Assembly: GCF_029852145.1 (NCBI RefSeq)
Contig: NC_079978.1
Span: 11,813,801-11,877,800 of the forward strand
Reading direction: 5' to 3'
DNA: 64,000 nucleotides
Origin: Microplitis mediator
Lineage: Eukaryota; Arthropoda; Insecta; Hymenoptera; Braconidae
Part shown: positions 44,963 through 56,420 of the stretch, piece by piece
Layout: each line of letters begins with the position of its first letter
How positions within the stretch are numbered: position 1 is the first letter of the stretch
The notes under the pieces: model-generated
Told to the model about the DNA's origin: nothing
The model's input: only the letters and a program-made list of their open reading frames with translations
Databases searched by the model: none
Position numbers and translations under genes: made by a program

Positions 44963-45401
44963 AAAACTACAGCAAAATCAATAATCTACAATATTTAACC
45001 TTCAATAATAATAAACATTAAATTAAACTCTTTTCTCTTTGTTTTTCTCGGTCAGTTGGTACTTAATAATCTAATGAAAACGTTGCGATGTAGCTAACGT
45101 CACGCTAATTCCCCCACCACCTGATCAATGACATTTAACACGAAGTACGCGACCAGCGAAAGCTCAATCATTGTCCACGAATCGAAACCCTCTCTCCTCT
45201 TCAAACATCCCCTCTTTTACGTAACCTTGAATTAGTTTAATAAATCATCCGCCTAATTGCAGTGCTCTCTTTGTTCTCTATTATGTGATGCTAATGCCGC
45301 AAGTATCAAGAACAAAGCTCTGCGAACACTGACCGTATTCGCGTCGCATTCGTATACTTACGTGTTACATTTTTCTATCATTTTTATTATTATTGTCAAA
45401 G

Positions 45402-48147
45402 ATGTCTGAACAAATTGGAAATAGAGTTTATAATTATTTAGTTGGGTTTGAAATTCGTAATATTATTAATAATAAGTTACCTTCGTGTAGGGATGTATTG
45501 AATCTCTTTTTGTACAAACATCAATCTTTAAAACTAAGTATACGAGCAAGTGCTAGTATTGTGATCAGTGATACGAATGCTGTTTGGGCCAATCTTTTGA
45601 TTCCAACTTCTCGACTTCAGCACAGTATTAAAAAATTGGAAAAAATCCACAGTGACTACATGAAACTAAAGAAACATCGAAGTCGTGCAAAAAAATCAAA
45701 AAGACAACGAGAAAATGTGGAACAGTTCAGTAAACGTCTTGATAAATTATTTGACATTGTGAACAGTGCTGCAGTAAAAAATTTGCCAAAAAATCTACAG
45801 CAATTTTCGACAGATTGTCGTAAAGGAAATAGAATTAGCACTATTCATCCACCAGCAATTGACGTCTTACCAGAAGAAACTTTTGAAAATCAGTCGGCGA
45901 TGGAAGAAGAAATTCCCAATAATGTAGACATTGGTTAGTTCTAATATTATAATATTTTTGTTTAATTTTATCTGTCTTGTTTAAAATTCAGCTATGATGT
46001 TTACTTATTCACCGTTAACATTTTTCATTTCAGGTATGAAATTATCCCAACAGTCGTCCTTCAATAGTTTCTGTAGTTCCATATCAAATTCTAGTGGATT
46101 GAAGCGAATTTCTTCAGACTCTGAAGATACAATACCGGCGCCTAAGAAAAGTAAAATTGATATTTTGACTGCGGAATTAGTATTAGCACTAGATAGAACT
46201 AAAACTAGTAACAGAAATGCGATGTACATTATTTCTGCCGTTATTAAAAGTTTAGGACTTGACATTGATAAATATAACTTGAGTTACTCCACTATTCGCA
46301 ACGCGCGTATTTCAAAAAGAGAAGAAATTGTCGATACGATTAAAGAAGATAATTTTGATGACTCTCTCGTAGTGCACTGGGACGGAAAGGTGCTTCCTGC
46401 GGGAAACGGCCAACCAAAAGCAGAAAGATTATCAATTCACGTCACCGGAACAAATACTGACAAAAATTTAAAAACTCCGATTCTTTCTGATGGCACAGGA
46501 GAAAGCCAAGCTTTAGCTATTTTTGAAACTCTGACAGAGTGGGATCTTTGCGATAATGTTAAAGCAATGTGCTTTGATACAACTAGTTCAAATACTGGTA
46601 AGTTAATGTTGTGGTTGATTGAATTTTTATCACAGTATCTGTTTTTTGACTTGAGAAAAAGTATTCAAATAAAAATTTGATTTATTGCTTTAATTATTTT
46701 CACGAATGTTGAATTGAAAAATAAGCTGAGTCAAAAATTTGAATAACTTATAATCAAATAACAGTTTATTAATAAATAATTCGTTGTTTTAGGTCGTTTT
46801 AATGGCGCATGTACATTATTAGAAGATAAAATTGGCCGCGACTTGTTATATCTTGCTTGTCGCCATCATACTTCTGAATTGATGTTACGAAATGTTGCAG
46901 AAGTTGCTTGGCCAGTGACAAATAGTCCGAATGTACCAATTTTTAAAAGATTCAGAGATAATTGGGAAAAAATTGATAAATCTGCGTATGAAATCGGCAC
47001 AGAGGATGAAGATATTGCACTTATCTTAAGTCAAAGAAAAGACGATATTCTGGACTTCATAGAAAATCAACTGAAGGTATTACTAAATTCATAAATAGTT
47101 TTACCATTGAAATAATTATTATTGATAAAGTTAGTTTTCTTTAAGGTCATTAGATATTTCTAATAGTTATTTTGCATACTTTGACATAACTCAAATTTTT
47201 AAGTGATTCAGTTTTATAGATTTTCCCTTTTTGAATAATATTTTTTACTTTAAAATTCTGAAAATATCTTCTTTTCTTTCCGCAATTATTAAATTTTTCT
47301 TATCTTTTGTTAGAATCATCATCCAAGAAATGATTACAAGGAGTTTTTGGAGCTGAGCTGTATCTTTTTGGGCGGTATCAATCGTCAAAAAGCTGAATTC
47401 AAAGCCCCTGGTGCTTTTCATCATGCACGGTGGTTATCAAAGGCTCTCTATTGTTTGAAAATATATATGTTCAGAAACCAGTTTAAAATAGCAGCAAGAG
47501 AAAAAAAAATTTTGCAGAAGATATGTGGTTTCATTGTAATATTTCATGTGAAAATATGGTTTACTGCTCCTACTGCAATAAATGCTCCAAACTCGGATTT
47601 GCAATTAGTAAAAGATCTTATTGACTACAGAAAAATACATCCTGAAATGCCAAATGCAGCACTCGATAAATTGTCTCGGCATTTGTGGTATTTACATGAA
47701 CAACTTGCTTGTTTGGCTCTTTTTGATGAAAATGTGTCAGTAGAAGAAAAAGTAAAGATTATACAAAAAATAAATTCCCAGGTAGCGGTCGAAAAGCCAA
47801 GTAAACGTTTTGAAGTTGCTTATGAGGAAATAACGTCGTTATCCGAGAAAAACATAAGCGATTTTGTTAATCCAAACTCATTGTTTATTTTTAACCAATT
47901 TGAGCTCTCCCATGAATTTTTATTTACAGATCCAAGTTTGTGGGAATCAAATCTTGAGTATAAACGATGTTATGATACATTTAAAACGTTAAAAGTAGTA
48001 AATGATACTGCGGAAAGAGGAGTAGCACTGGCCGAAAGTTTTAATGAAGCATTGACTCATAACGAAGATGAGAGACAAAGAATTTTGCAAACTGTTCAAC
48101 ATCATCGATCTCAATACACATCGTGTAAAAAATCACAATATTATTGA
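45402..48147 (+). CDS. Four-exon DDE-type transposase, intact frame
   Basis: Exons 45402-45933, 46034-46597, 46793-47076 and 47314-48147 join with GT-AG introns (donors G|GTTAGT, G|GTAAGT, G|GTATTA; acceptors TTTCAG, TTTTAG, TGTTAG) into 738 codons including the stop. An N-terminal basic helical region (about 85-125) precedes a catalytic core: Asp about 294 in VVHWDGK, Asp about 359 in MCFDTTSSNTG, a C-x2-H at about 388-391 (LACRHHTSEL, the place of the hAT CxxH), and Glu about 694 in NDTAERGVAL. Exon 1 has no zinc finger. The protein should cut and join element ends. I know similar uncharacterised proteins from insects and cnidarians but cannot name the family; hAT-like is inferred from motif order and the 8-bp duplication. 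Confidence 0.82.
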
Positions 48148-48409
48148 CAATGAATCAATCTAACGATTAATTGTTCTACGTTCAATAATAATTTATTGGT
48201 ATTGTTGTTTCTATGTTTATAAAAAATTTATTGTTGTTAATATGATTCAAACTTTTATAATTTAATAAATTATTAATAATATATAAATTTGAGTGTAATT
48301 GTATTCTTAAGTTTTCTGCAGAAACTCATAAATCTGTTATTTTTTAAAGATTCTTTGAATATAAGCTTTTATAATGTAAGATATTTATCATATTCTACTT
48401 TCATAGCCT

Positions 48410-48997
48410 TAAAAAAATATATAGAAAAAAAAACATAATTTTACAGAGAAAGAAAACAAGATTTTAATAACTTTAAATCAATTATCGGTAACAATTTCAT
48501 GGAAAAATCAATTAAAGGCTTAATATCTCGCTCAATATTGATCTGAGCGATTTAATTTATAAACCTTTTTTGTAGGAAATTGAATAACCTACAAGTTTGT
48601 CATTAACATTTTTTTCGTAGCTCTCGTTATTTACGAGATAAATGCGAAAAAAAGCGAATTTTATTAAAAAATCAGGTTTAGTGGCCCGTACTACCTCGCC
48701 GGTGGAAGTTACGACTTTGCCGCAATAGGCACTTTTGTAGAGCGTCTAATTTTGAGAAAAACCCATCTTTGGTCAAAGTGATCCCATGAAATTCCTCTGA
48801 GCTATTGAAATTTAAAAATAAAAAATCAAAGTTTGCGTGTATTTTCAATGGGAAATCTTCACACGCCTTGGTCGAGTACTTGAAATTAATATTAAGGGCT
48901 CAAACTTTCAGGGAATTTTTTTTTGGGTGTTTCCAACAAAATTTCATGATGGGACCGAAAAAAAAAAAAAAAAGTTAAAAAAAAAAAATCACCCTAA
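48410..48997 (+). repeat. Right terminal inverted repeat of the hAT-like transposon
   Basis: Inverse of 44373-44962, ending AATCACCCTA. Confidence 0.9.
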
Positions 48998-49603
48998 CCT
49001 ATATATAATGTTTTGTCAAATCAACTATCTGAAGTTCTCTATCGAAAATAGCCGTTGTCTTTTTTTAACCCTCACTGCAAGAAAACGAGCCTAATTTCAT
49101 ATCATGACTATATACTAACATACATCACAAGATATGTATAGATGAAACTTTTTATATAGATTAATTGGAAAATCTACCTTCCATTTCGGCTGCCGAATGG
49201 CCTTTTTTCGATTTGTTACGTCCAGCTAAAATGCTGAACGTTGTATCTTATTTTTAATTTCTGTTTTATTTATTAAAATTGAGCCGACGACCAGATTTTA
49301 TTTTTTTTTATTATCATTTTTATGTTTTGATAATATTTAGTGATAAGCAGGGCCCGAGACTTTGTGCTATAAGGTTAGCTTTAAATTCTTCTCGGTAAAA
49401 TGACCAATAATTGTTGAATATGTGAGCAAGTTCACTGTATTTACTAAACTATACTATATGTGTTGGAATGCGGAACGCGGAATTGGAAATTCGATTCCTG
49501 AATTTAGCCTGCTAACCATTCCGTGGTTTGTGGAATAGAAGTGTTGTTTACTAATATTAAGGGTAGAGATAGAAGATAGTATATATGCGATTAGGGCCAG
49601 TTT

Positions 49604-49737
49604 TTTAAACCGGGTTAATTTTTAATCTGGGTTGACATTATTATTGCTGGTATATCTATATTATAAATGTATGGAAGTATGCTAGCAATGTTAATTAAAA
49701 CCTGAATTAAAATAAACCCGGTTTAAAAAACTGGCCC
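49604..49737. mobile_element. Harbinger-like MITE, TTA-flanked
   Basis: GGGCCAGTTTTTTAAACC...inverse, palindromic over most of 134 bp, with TTA at 49601-49603 and 49738-49740. The 3-bp TTA duplication and GGGCC ends fit PIF/Harbinger. Its counterpart in the opposite arm of the host element is 56277-56420. Confidence 0.75.
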
Positions 49738-49980
49738 TTACTAAAAGACTAAATCGTACTAAGTTCACTTAGGACTCAGTTCGGCCAAACATGCCCGTAG
49801 ATTGTAAAAAATATTGTTGATTTATATTTTTAGGTGGATGGATTTTTAGCCAGATGAGAATTTTTTTAAAACATAATTTCCAAAACATATTTTCCTACGT
49901 TTTTCCCTTATTGTAAAAAAGTTAAGAAATCGCTAATTTAGGTGCTTTAAAATAAAAGCAAAAAATTGGAGTAAGTATAG

Positions 49981-51535
49981 GGGTCATTCCATGTCAAATC
50001 GACAAATTTTTTACCTGACCCCCTTTGATTTCGCTGAAAATTTTCTATCTTTTTCTACCCCCCGAAAGTTATTTTTCAGAATTTTTTCAAATTTTTTTTC
50101 CCGACTCAAAAAAAGTTATGAATTTTTGAAAAAAACCGCTCTTTTATTTTTAAATTGCCAGAACTTTTTCAAAAATTGACCGTTTGGGAACTTTTTTTTT
50201 TCAAAATTTTTGTTTTTAAATGTAGTTTTCGAAAAAAAATATGAAAAAATTTTCAGAATCCCAGATATATGAAATATTTTAGTTTTTTTGAAAAAACCGT
50301 AATTTTCTCAAAGTCCGACCGTTTTTTTTTTTTTTTTTTTTGCCCTAAAAATACTTCAACTAATTCTGCAATGATCCCCGTTAATTAAAAGATGTGACGA
50401 CAATCGCTTCTAATTTTTTTTCTTGATTATAAAAAAATTTTTGTTGAATTTTTGCTGATTTTATATAACTTTGTTATGAAATTTTTTTCATTTCCTCGTG
50501 AAACCTCAAAAGTTGAAAAATAAAATTTTATTGGAGAATTTCAAGTGATTATCGTCCAAGAAATTGTTATTTTTTTCAAAAAAGTAAAAAAAAAGGACTT
50601 TTCATACTCTTAAATAAATTCACCGTCTCTTAACATCTTTAAATAAATTAAAAACATTTTTTTGTATGTGTTCAAATTATATTATCTTTTATTTAACATA
50701 ATACTTGATTCTAAAATTCAACATTACACCTATTTTTATTATCTCTTTTTACTGGATGATTCCCTTCTTTTCTTCATCGTACTGTGATTTAAATATTTTT
50801 CTGAAGAAGAAAACATCTTAAATTGCACCATACAATCTTCCAATGGTTTTTTGAAGTTGTCATATTTCAGTACCAAAAAAAACGTCCATAAGAGTAAAAC
50901 GATAACGTCAATGAGAGAAAAAAATTATTTTTTTTTTTAAAAATAACAATTTCTTGGACGATAATCACTTGAAATTCTCCAATAAAATTTTATTTTTCAA
51001 CTTTTGAGGTTTCACGAGGAAATGAAAAAAATTTCATAACAAAGTTATATAAAATCAGCAAAAATTCAACAAAAATTTTTTTATAATCAAGAAAAAAAAT
51101 TAGAAGCGATTGTCGTCACATCTTTTAATTAACGGGGATCATTGCAGAATTAGTTGAAGTATTTTTAGGGCAAAAAAAAAAAAAAAAAAAAAAACGGTCG
51201 GACTTTGAGAAAATTACGGTTTTTTCAAAAAAACTAAAATATTTCATATATCTGGGATTCTGAAAATTTTTTCATATTTTTTTTCGAAAACTACATTTAA
51301 AAACAAAAATTTTGAAAAAAAAAAGTTCCCAAACGGTCAATTTTTGAAAAAGTTCTGGCAATTTAAAAATAAAAGAGCGGTTTTTTTCAAAAATTCATAA
51401 CTTTTTTTGAGTCGGGAAAAAAAATTTGAAAAAATTCTGAAAAATAACTTTCGGGGGGTAGAAAAAGATAGAAAATTTTCAGCGAAATCAAAGGGGGTCA
51501 GGTAAAAAATTTGTCGATTTGACATGGAATGACCC
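49981..51535. mobile_element. Long-TIR foldback element, ATAG target duplication
   Basis: The arms of about 597 bp (49981-50577, 50940-51535) are almost exact inverses, starting GGGTCATTCCATGTCAAATC. ATAG lies at 49977-49980 and 51536-51539, and the opposite arm of the host element shows the uninterrupted site (GTATAGGTTT). The loop of about 360 bp is non-coding. The same 60-codon ORF appears on both strands (49991, 51537) merely because it lies in the arms. The superfamily is uncertain; a 4-bp duplication would fit Sola. Confidence 0.88.
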
Positions 51536-51659
51536 ATAGGTTTTCAGAGTAAGGTTTTAAAAATGTTCTCACCTCGCATAAAATTTTTCCACATAAAGTG
51601 CTTTATCCACTATATTTGTTACTATTAAAATCTTAAGCGTTAAAATAAAGTTTAACTTA

Positions 51660-51947
51660 GGGCCAGTTTTTCAAACCGAGTTTATTTTTAATCCTAGTTT
51701 AAATTGATATTGCTGGTATATCTACATGCTATTAGGGCCAGTTTTTCAAACCGAGTTTATTTTTATCCGGGTTTTAATTAATATTGCTAGTATATCTATA
51801 TATTAATAATATATAGATATACCAGCAATGATAATCAAAAACCAGATAAAAATAAACTCGGTTTGAAAAACTGGCCCTTAATGTAGATATTCTACCAATA
51901 TTAATTGAAATCCGGATAAAAATAAACTCGGTTTGAAAAACTGGCCT
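51660..51947. mobile_element. Harbinger-like MITE carrying a second copy of itself
   Basis: Outer copy GGGCCAGTTTTTCAAACC...inverse, with TTA at 51657-51659 and 51948-51950, interrupted by the copy at 51735-51877. Confidence 0.75.
51735..51877. mobile_element. Harbinger-like MITE, inner copy
   Basis: 143 bp, nearly a perfect palindrome (centre TATATATTAATAATATATA), with TTA at 51732-51734 and 51878-51880. Confidence 0.82.
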
Positions 51948-51950
51948 TTA

Positions 51951-53178
51951 AAATTTTAATTTGTATTGAATTAATTTAATTTATTTTTTTATTTAGAACT
52001 TTGGCATGTCAAACTTTTTCAAATTTCTTTACAATAAATTTTATTTACGTGGAAACGTATTGAGTTTTCATTTATTGAGGTTAAAAACAAAAACTAATAA
52101 TTAAATACATTCCAATTTTAATTAAAATCTTTTTTTTTTCAATTAAATTCATTTTACTTTTTGATATTACTAGAATTGACCTATCAAATTGATGTAAATT
52201 ATCAATTACAAATATAAATACCTAATGAAAATTATATCTTTAATTAAATTCACACCTTATCTCAATTTTTAATTGAAAATCAGTTTGAACAAAAACATAA
52301 TTAATAATTACTGGGTTCATGACTAGTATTTTAGATCATTTTTTGAAAACTTAAACTCAGATTAATAATGATATGAATTAAATACGATGAATAAATTTTC
52401 ATCATGTGAAGAATTAAGCGATTTTATAATTTACAGTTTGATTTTTGAGAGCTTACATTATAATAAAAACGTGATAAAAATAGTAGAATTTACAAAAATT
52501 TTTGTTCAAACTTTTTGTTTAAAGCATTTCATTCTCCCAGCAAACGAAATCGCATTCAGTTTTCTATCCGATTCAATCCTGTTTTTGGAATGGCCGTCTT
52601 GTCAATCCGAATCAATGCGATTCAATGCGACACGTTGATATAGGCTGAGTAGGAAATATTTTTTACCGATTAACCCAAAATTCTAGATTACCGATAGCCG
52701 AAATTTAAAAATTTCAGTACGATTATCATATGACTCAAAAATAATTTTTCTGCCCTCCGGCCGGAAAGTGGCAACTTTCGGGCCGCTGCCCTAAACGAAG
52801 TTGCAACTTTCCGGCTTCGTCGAGCAGAAAAATAGTATACGCACCTTGGCCAGTAAAAAAGAAAGCCTCAGACCACATGTTTGTCAGCCTCGGCTTCGCC
52901 TCGGCCAACAATTACATGTGCTCTGAGACTTTTCTTATTTTACTGGCCTAGGTATGTAATATACTATAGAGAAAAAAAATTATGTTAATACAGAGTGTGA
53001 ATAGAAAACATCTAGTGAAATTATAGATTTTGCAATCATTTTAATGATATCAAATTTGTTTAGTAAAATGATTCACTAAGCACGAAAAATTGAATGACTG
53101 TGAAACTAATTAAGTTTAAAGGCATGCATTTATTTATTTAAAAAAAACAAACTATTGAACTTTGTTAAAATATAAATA
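51951..53178. other. Interior of the 7.3-kb element, with GC-rich hairpins
   Basis: Mostly AT-rich and without recognisable genes; the 83-codon ORF at 52387-52638 has no domain. 52755-52960 is an abrupt GC-rich island of two hairpins: GCCGGAAAGTGGCAACTTTC against its inverse (52758-52825), and TTGGCCAGTAAAA...TTTTACTGGCC with a CCTCGGCTTCGCCTCGG tip (52844-52950). Confidence 0.45.
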
Positions 53179-53182
53179 TTAA

Positions 53183-53896
53183 GGGGGATAGCCACAGTGA
53201 GGATCAAAAAAATAGGTGATTTTCGGGAATTTTTATGACTGGAATAATAAAGAAATTTGGGTTCGGGTTTTTTTTTTTGTTTTATAATGTATACATTGAA
53301 GATAATTCTCCTAAATTTTCATCAAAAAATATTATGTTGTAACAAAGTTATAAGCATTTTTTTGGAGCAACAAAAAAATTTTCCCCACCACGGTGTCATC
53401 TCTAACTCAAAAACGGATTATCAGAAACAAAAAAAACAAACGGCGTTGTAATCTGTATGCATGTGGTTATCGTTCCACGTAGGGGATTTTGAAAATTTGG
53501 ATTTGAAAAAAAATGGCGACATATTAAAAATTTTTTCGCATTTTTTTGGATTCAAACGGCCCTAAGAAATCTTAAAAATCAAAATTTTCAAAATCCCCTA
53601 CGTACAACGTTAGCTACTGAATAGACGAATACGGCAAAAAAAAAGTTGCGAATCGGTTCATATTTATGCAAATTATAGATACCACCAGTTCAAAAAAAGT
53701 AGTTTCGAGAAAAACGCGTTTAAAGTTTTTAGTCGATGCAACGGTCAGTTTACGCGCTGTCACAAAAATGACTATAACTTGGAAAATATTCGGAATTTTC
53801 ATATAAAACTCTAGATACATATTTTTGAACATATACATTTTGATTTGATAAAAAAAAAAAAATTTTTTTTTTGAAATTTCACAGTGGCTATCCCCC
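53183..53896. mobile_element. TTAA-flanked MITE
   Basis: TTAA at 53179-53182 and 53897-53900; ends GGGGGATAGCCACAGTGA and inverse, about 18 bp with one or two mismatches. 714 bp, non-coding. piggyBac/Kolobok-type duplication. Confidence 0.82.
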
Positions 53897-54037
53897 TTAA
53901 AAATGTCAGATAGACAAATAGTCTAGTCGAGAAGTGAGTTTTCTGCGAAAAATCGTTTAGACACTCTTAAAAATATGGCGGTTGGTGCATTGGATTCAGA
54001 ATTGAATTCTGGGAAATGGGTATTTATCAATTTATCC

Positions 54038-54144
54038 TTTGTATAGACTTTTTAGGACGTTCACCAATTTAGCACTCAACCCAAGCTTAATTAACTTGAC
54101 CCAGAGCATATCATGCGGTACGGAATCGAATGGAAGTGTCGCAC
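54038..54144 (-). pseudogene. LINE reverse transcriptase fragment
   Basis: About 35 codons reading FDSVPHDMLWVKLIKLG then LVNVLKSLY, the RT block containing the first catalytic Asp region of non-LTR elements. It is cut off on its upstream side by the minisatellite at 54135, into which the frame continues. Too short to assign a clade. Confidence 0.7.
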
Positions 54145-55175
54145 AAGAGTCGCAATAATGTCGCACGTGTCGCAAAAATGTCTCACCAATGTCACCCAAG
54201 TGTCGCACAAATGTCGCAAAAGTGTAGTGCAAATGTCACACAAGTGTCGCATAGATGTCGCACAAGTGTAGCAGAAGTGTTGCACAAGTGCCGCGCAAGT
54301 GTCAAACAGATGTCGCACAAGTGTCGCATAGATGTCGAGCAAATGTCGCACAAGTGTCGCACAAATGTCGCATAGATGTCGCACAAATGTCGCACATGTG
54401 TCGCATAGATGTCGAACAAGTGTCGCATAGAGTTCGCACAAATGTCACACAAGTGTCGCAGAAGTGTAGCACAAGTGTCACATAGATGTCGCACAAGTGT
54501 CGTGCAAATGTTGCTATAGTGCCGCACAAATGTCGAGCAAGTGTCGCAAAAGTGTCGCGAAAGTGTCACATAAATGCCGAACATATGTCGCACAAGTGTC
54601 GCAGAAGTGTAGCACAAGTGTCGCACGAGTGTCGCATAAGTGTTGCGCAAGTGTCACGCAAATGTCGCGCAAGTGTCGCATAAGTGTCGTCAAAGTGTCG
54701 CACAAATGTCGAGCAAGTGTCGCACAAGTGTCGCGAAAGTGTCACATGAATGCCAAACAAATGTCGCACAAGTGTCGCACAAATGTCACATAGATGTCGC
54801 ACAAATGTCCCACAAGAGTCACATAGATGTCGCAAAAATGTCGCACACGTGTCGCGGAAGTGTCGCACAGTTGTCGCAGAAGTGTTGCACAAGTGGCGCG
54901 TAAGTGTCGCACAAGTGCCGCGCAAGTGTCGCACAAATGTCGAGCAAGTGTCGCATAGATGTCGCGCAAATGTCGCACAAGTGTCGCACAAATGTCGCAC
55001 AAATGTCGCATAGATGTCGCGAAAGTGTCACATAAATGCCGAACAAATGTCGCACAAGTGTCGCAGAAGTGTAGCACAAGTGTCGCATAGATGTCGCACG
55101 AGTGTCGCATAAGTGTCGCACAAGTGTTGCGCAAGTGTCACGCAAATGTCGCGCAAGTGTTGCACAAGTAACAAA
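54135..55175. repeat. 11-bp minisatellite, ~94 units
   Basis: Tandem GTGTCGCACAA / ATGTCGCACAA units with variants (GTCGCATAGAT, GTAGCACAA, GTGCCGCGCAA). Higher-order blocks recur, for example CACATAAATGCCGAACA at 54568 and 55029. Because the unit is 11 bp and lacks stops, long ORFs appear in several frames on both strands, with 11-residue periodic products such as MSHKCRTSVAQ or CATLVRHLCDI. Confidence 0.95.
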
Positions 55176-55850
55176 ATTTACACTAAAAACGCCGATAACA
55201 ATTTTATAAAAAATTTGATTCTCTACAAAAAAAGTTCTTTAAGTTATGTGGCTCAAGTTATTCGTTCATGTGATATAGGGATTTTATTAATTTTGTAAAT
55301 AAAATATATTTTTTTTTAAATTCGATCAAATGCCTTTTAATTTTATCTTTAAATGAGTAAATAATTTTCTTATTATTAAATCTATCAATGAAAATACGAA
55401 GGATTGAATTTTATAAGCTTCGAAATAACTTTTTAAAAATATTTTATTTACAAAATTAATTAAATTCCTGTATAACGTGAACGAAAAACTTGAGCCACTT
55501 AACTAAGAAAACCTTTTTTGTGGAGAATAAAATTTTTTAAAAAATCGTTGGCTGCATTTTTACTGTACATTCCGGTATTTAGTCAATATCAACTAAAAAC
55601 AAAAATTATCTTTAAGAAAATGCTTTTCAGAACCAATGCACAAAGAACAATTCGAGTCTAAGTAAAATTACCGAGGAAATATTAAAGAGTATCAAATTAT
55701 CTACAAAATGCCGCAAACGGCGAGCCGATAACCTAAAATGCGGCTGACTTATAGAGAATTAAATCAGAATGTCTACAACAATATTTTCAAGTGGTGAAAA
55801 ATAAGAAAATAGCCGTTTCAAGCAAATCACCCTAATTTCTATACATTTAT
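55176..55850. other. Interior of the 7.3-kb element, no gene
   Basis: AT-rich. AAAACGCCGATAACA (55185) and CTTAAGTTATGTGGCTCAAG-like words recur inverted near 55495-55545, so a further palindromic remnant is likely. Confidence 0.35.
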
Positions 55851-56276
55851 AGAATAAAGATATACCAGCTATATTAATTTAAACCCAGATTAAAAATAAA
55901 TGCGGTTTGAAAAATTAGCCTTAAGTTGAACATTATTTGAACGTATAGGATTTTAATAGGGAAAAATATAGTGGATTTAGCACCTTATGTGGACGAATTT
56001 TATGTGAGGTGAGAATATTTCGAAAACCTAATTCTGGAAACCTATACATACTCCATTTTTTCCTTCTATAATAAAGCTGTAAAATTAGAGATTTTTTAAC
56101 TTTTTTACAATAAAGAAAAATTGTAGAAAAATACGTTTTGATAATTATGTTTCAAAGAAATTCTCATCTGGCGCAAAATTCATCCACCTAAATAAATCAA
56201 ACATATTTTTCACAATCTATGGGCGAGTTTGGCGGAACTAAGTCCTAAGTAAAATTAGTACGATTTAGTATAGTAC

Positions 56277-56420
56277 GGGCTAGTTATTCAAACCAGGTTG
56301 ATTTTAATCCGGGTTCCAATTAATATTGCTAGTATACTTCTATACATTAATAATATAGATATACTGGCAATAATAATATAAACCCAGATTGAAAATAAAC
56401 CCGGTTTGAAAAACTGGCCC
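56277..56420. mobile_element. Harbinger-like MITE in the right arm
   Basis: GGGCTAGTTATTCAAACC...inverse GGTTTGAAAAACTGGCCC; more diverged than the inner copy at 51735. It is the mirror counterpart of 49604-49737, so it was present in the element's arms. Confidence 0.65.

Larger units (their letters stand above)
44373..48997 (+). mobile_element. Complete hAT-like DNA transposon, 4,625 bp
   Basis: Perfect 8-bp duplication ACCTATAT at 44365-44372 and 48998-49005. Terminal inverted repeats of about 590 bp (44373-44962, 48410-48997) start TAGGGTGATT and match over their length, including ACTTCCACCGGCGAGG. One spliced transposase gene lies between. Copy 1 of repeat R supplies an empty site (ATTACTTATATAATG). 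The 8-bp duplication and TAGGG ends fit the hAT superfamily; the inverted repeats are far longer than the usual 10-30 bp, and the transposase has no BED finger, so the placement is tentative. Confidence 0.9.
43330..49209 (+). repeat. Dispersed repeat R, copy 2, interrupted by a transposon
   Basis: R sequence occupies 43330-44364 and 49006-49209. The left part is two tandem units plus a partial third, each opening with a word like ACGATAGCACCCACAGTTCTTAT (43345, 43866, 44286) and containing GGTCGATTAGTTTTGAAGT and CCATTTCTTCCAATAATTTG. The right part joins with it to give the continuous reading seen, inverted, in copy 1 (7900-8840). LTR B interrupts it at 49210. Confidence 0.82.

Noticed and set aside
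45656..46265. Minus-strand ORFs of 61 and 86 codons
   Set aside because: Shadows of transposase exons 1 and 2, which have matching splice sites and motifs on the plus strand.
49991..51537. Two nearly identical 62-66-codon proteins on opposite strands
   Set aside because: They are the same sequence seen in the two arms of a foldback element; no domain, Phe/Leu-rich from T runs.
54091..55145. A dozen Cys/His/Arg-rich ORFs that look like zinc-finger arrays
   Set aside because: The 11-bp minisatellite is open in many frames; the Cys and His spacing follows the DNA period, not a zinc-finger pattern.
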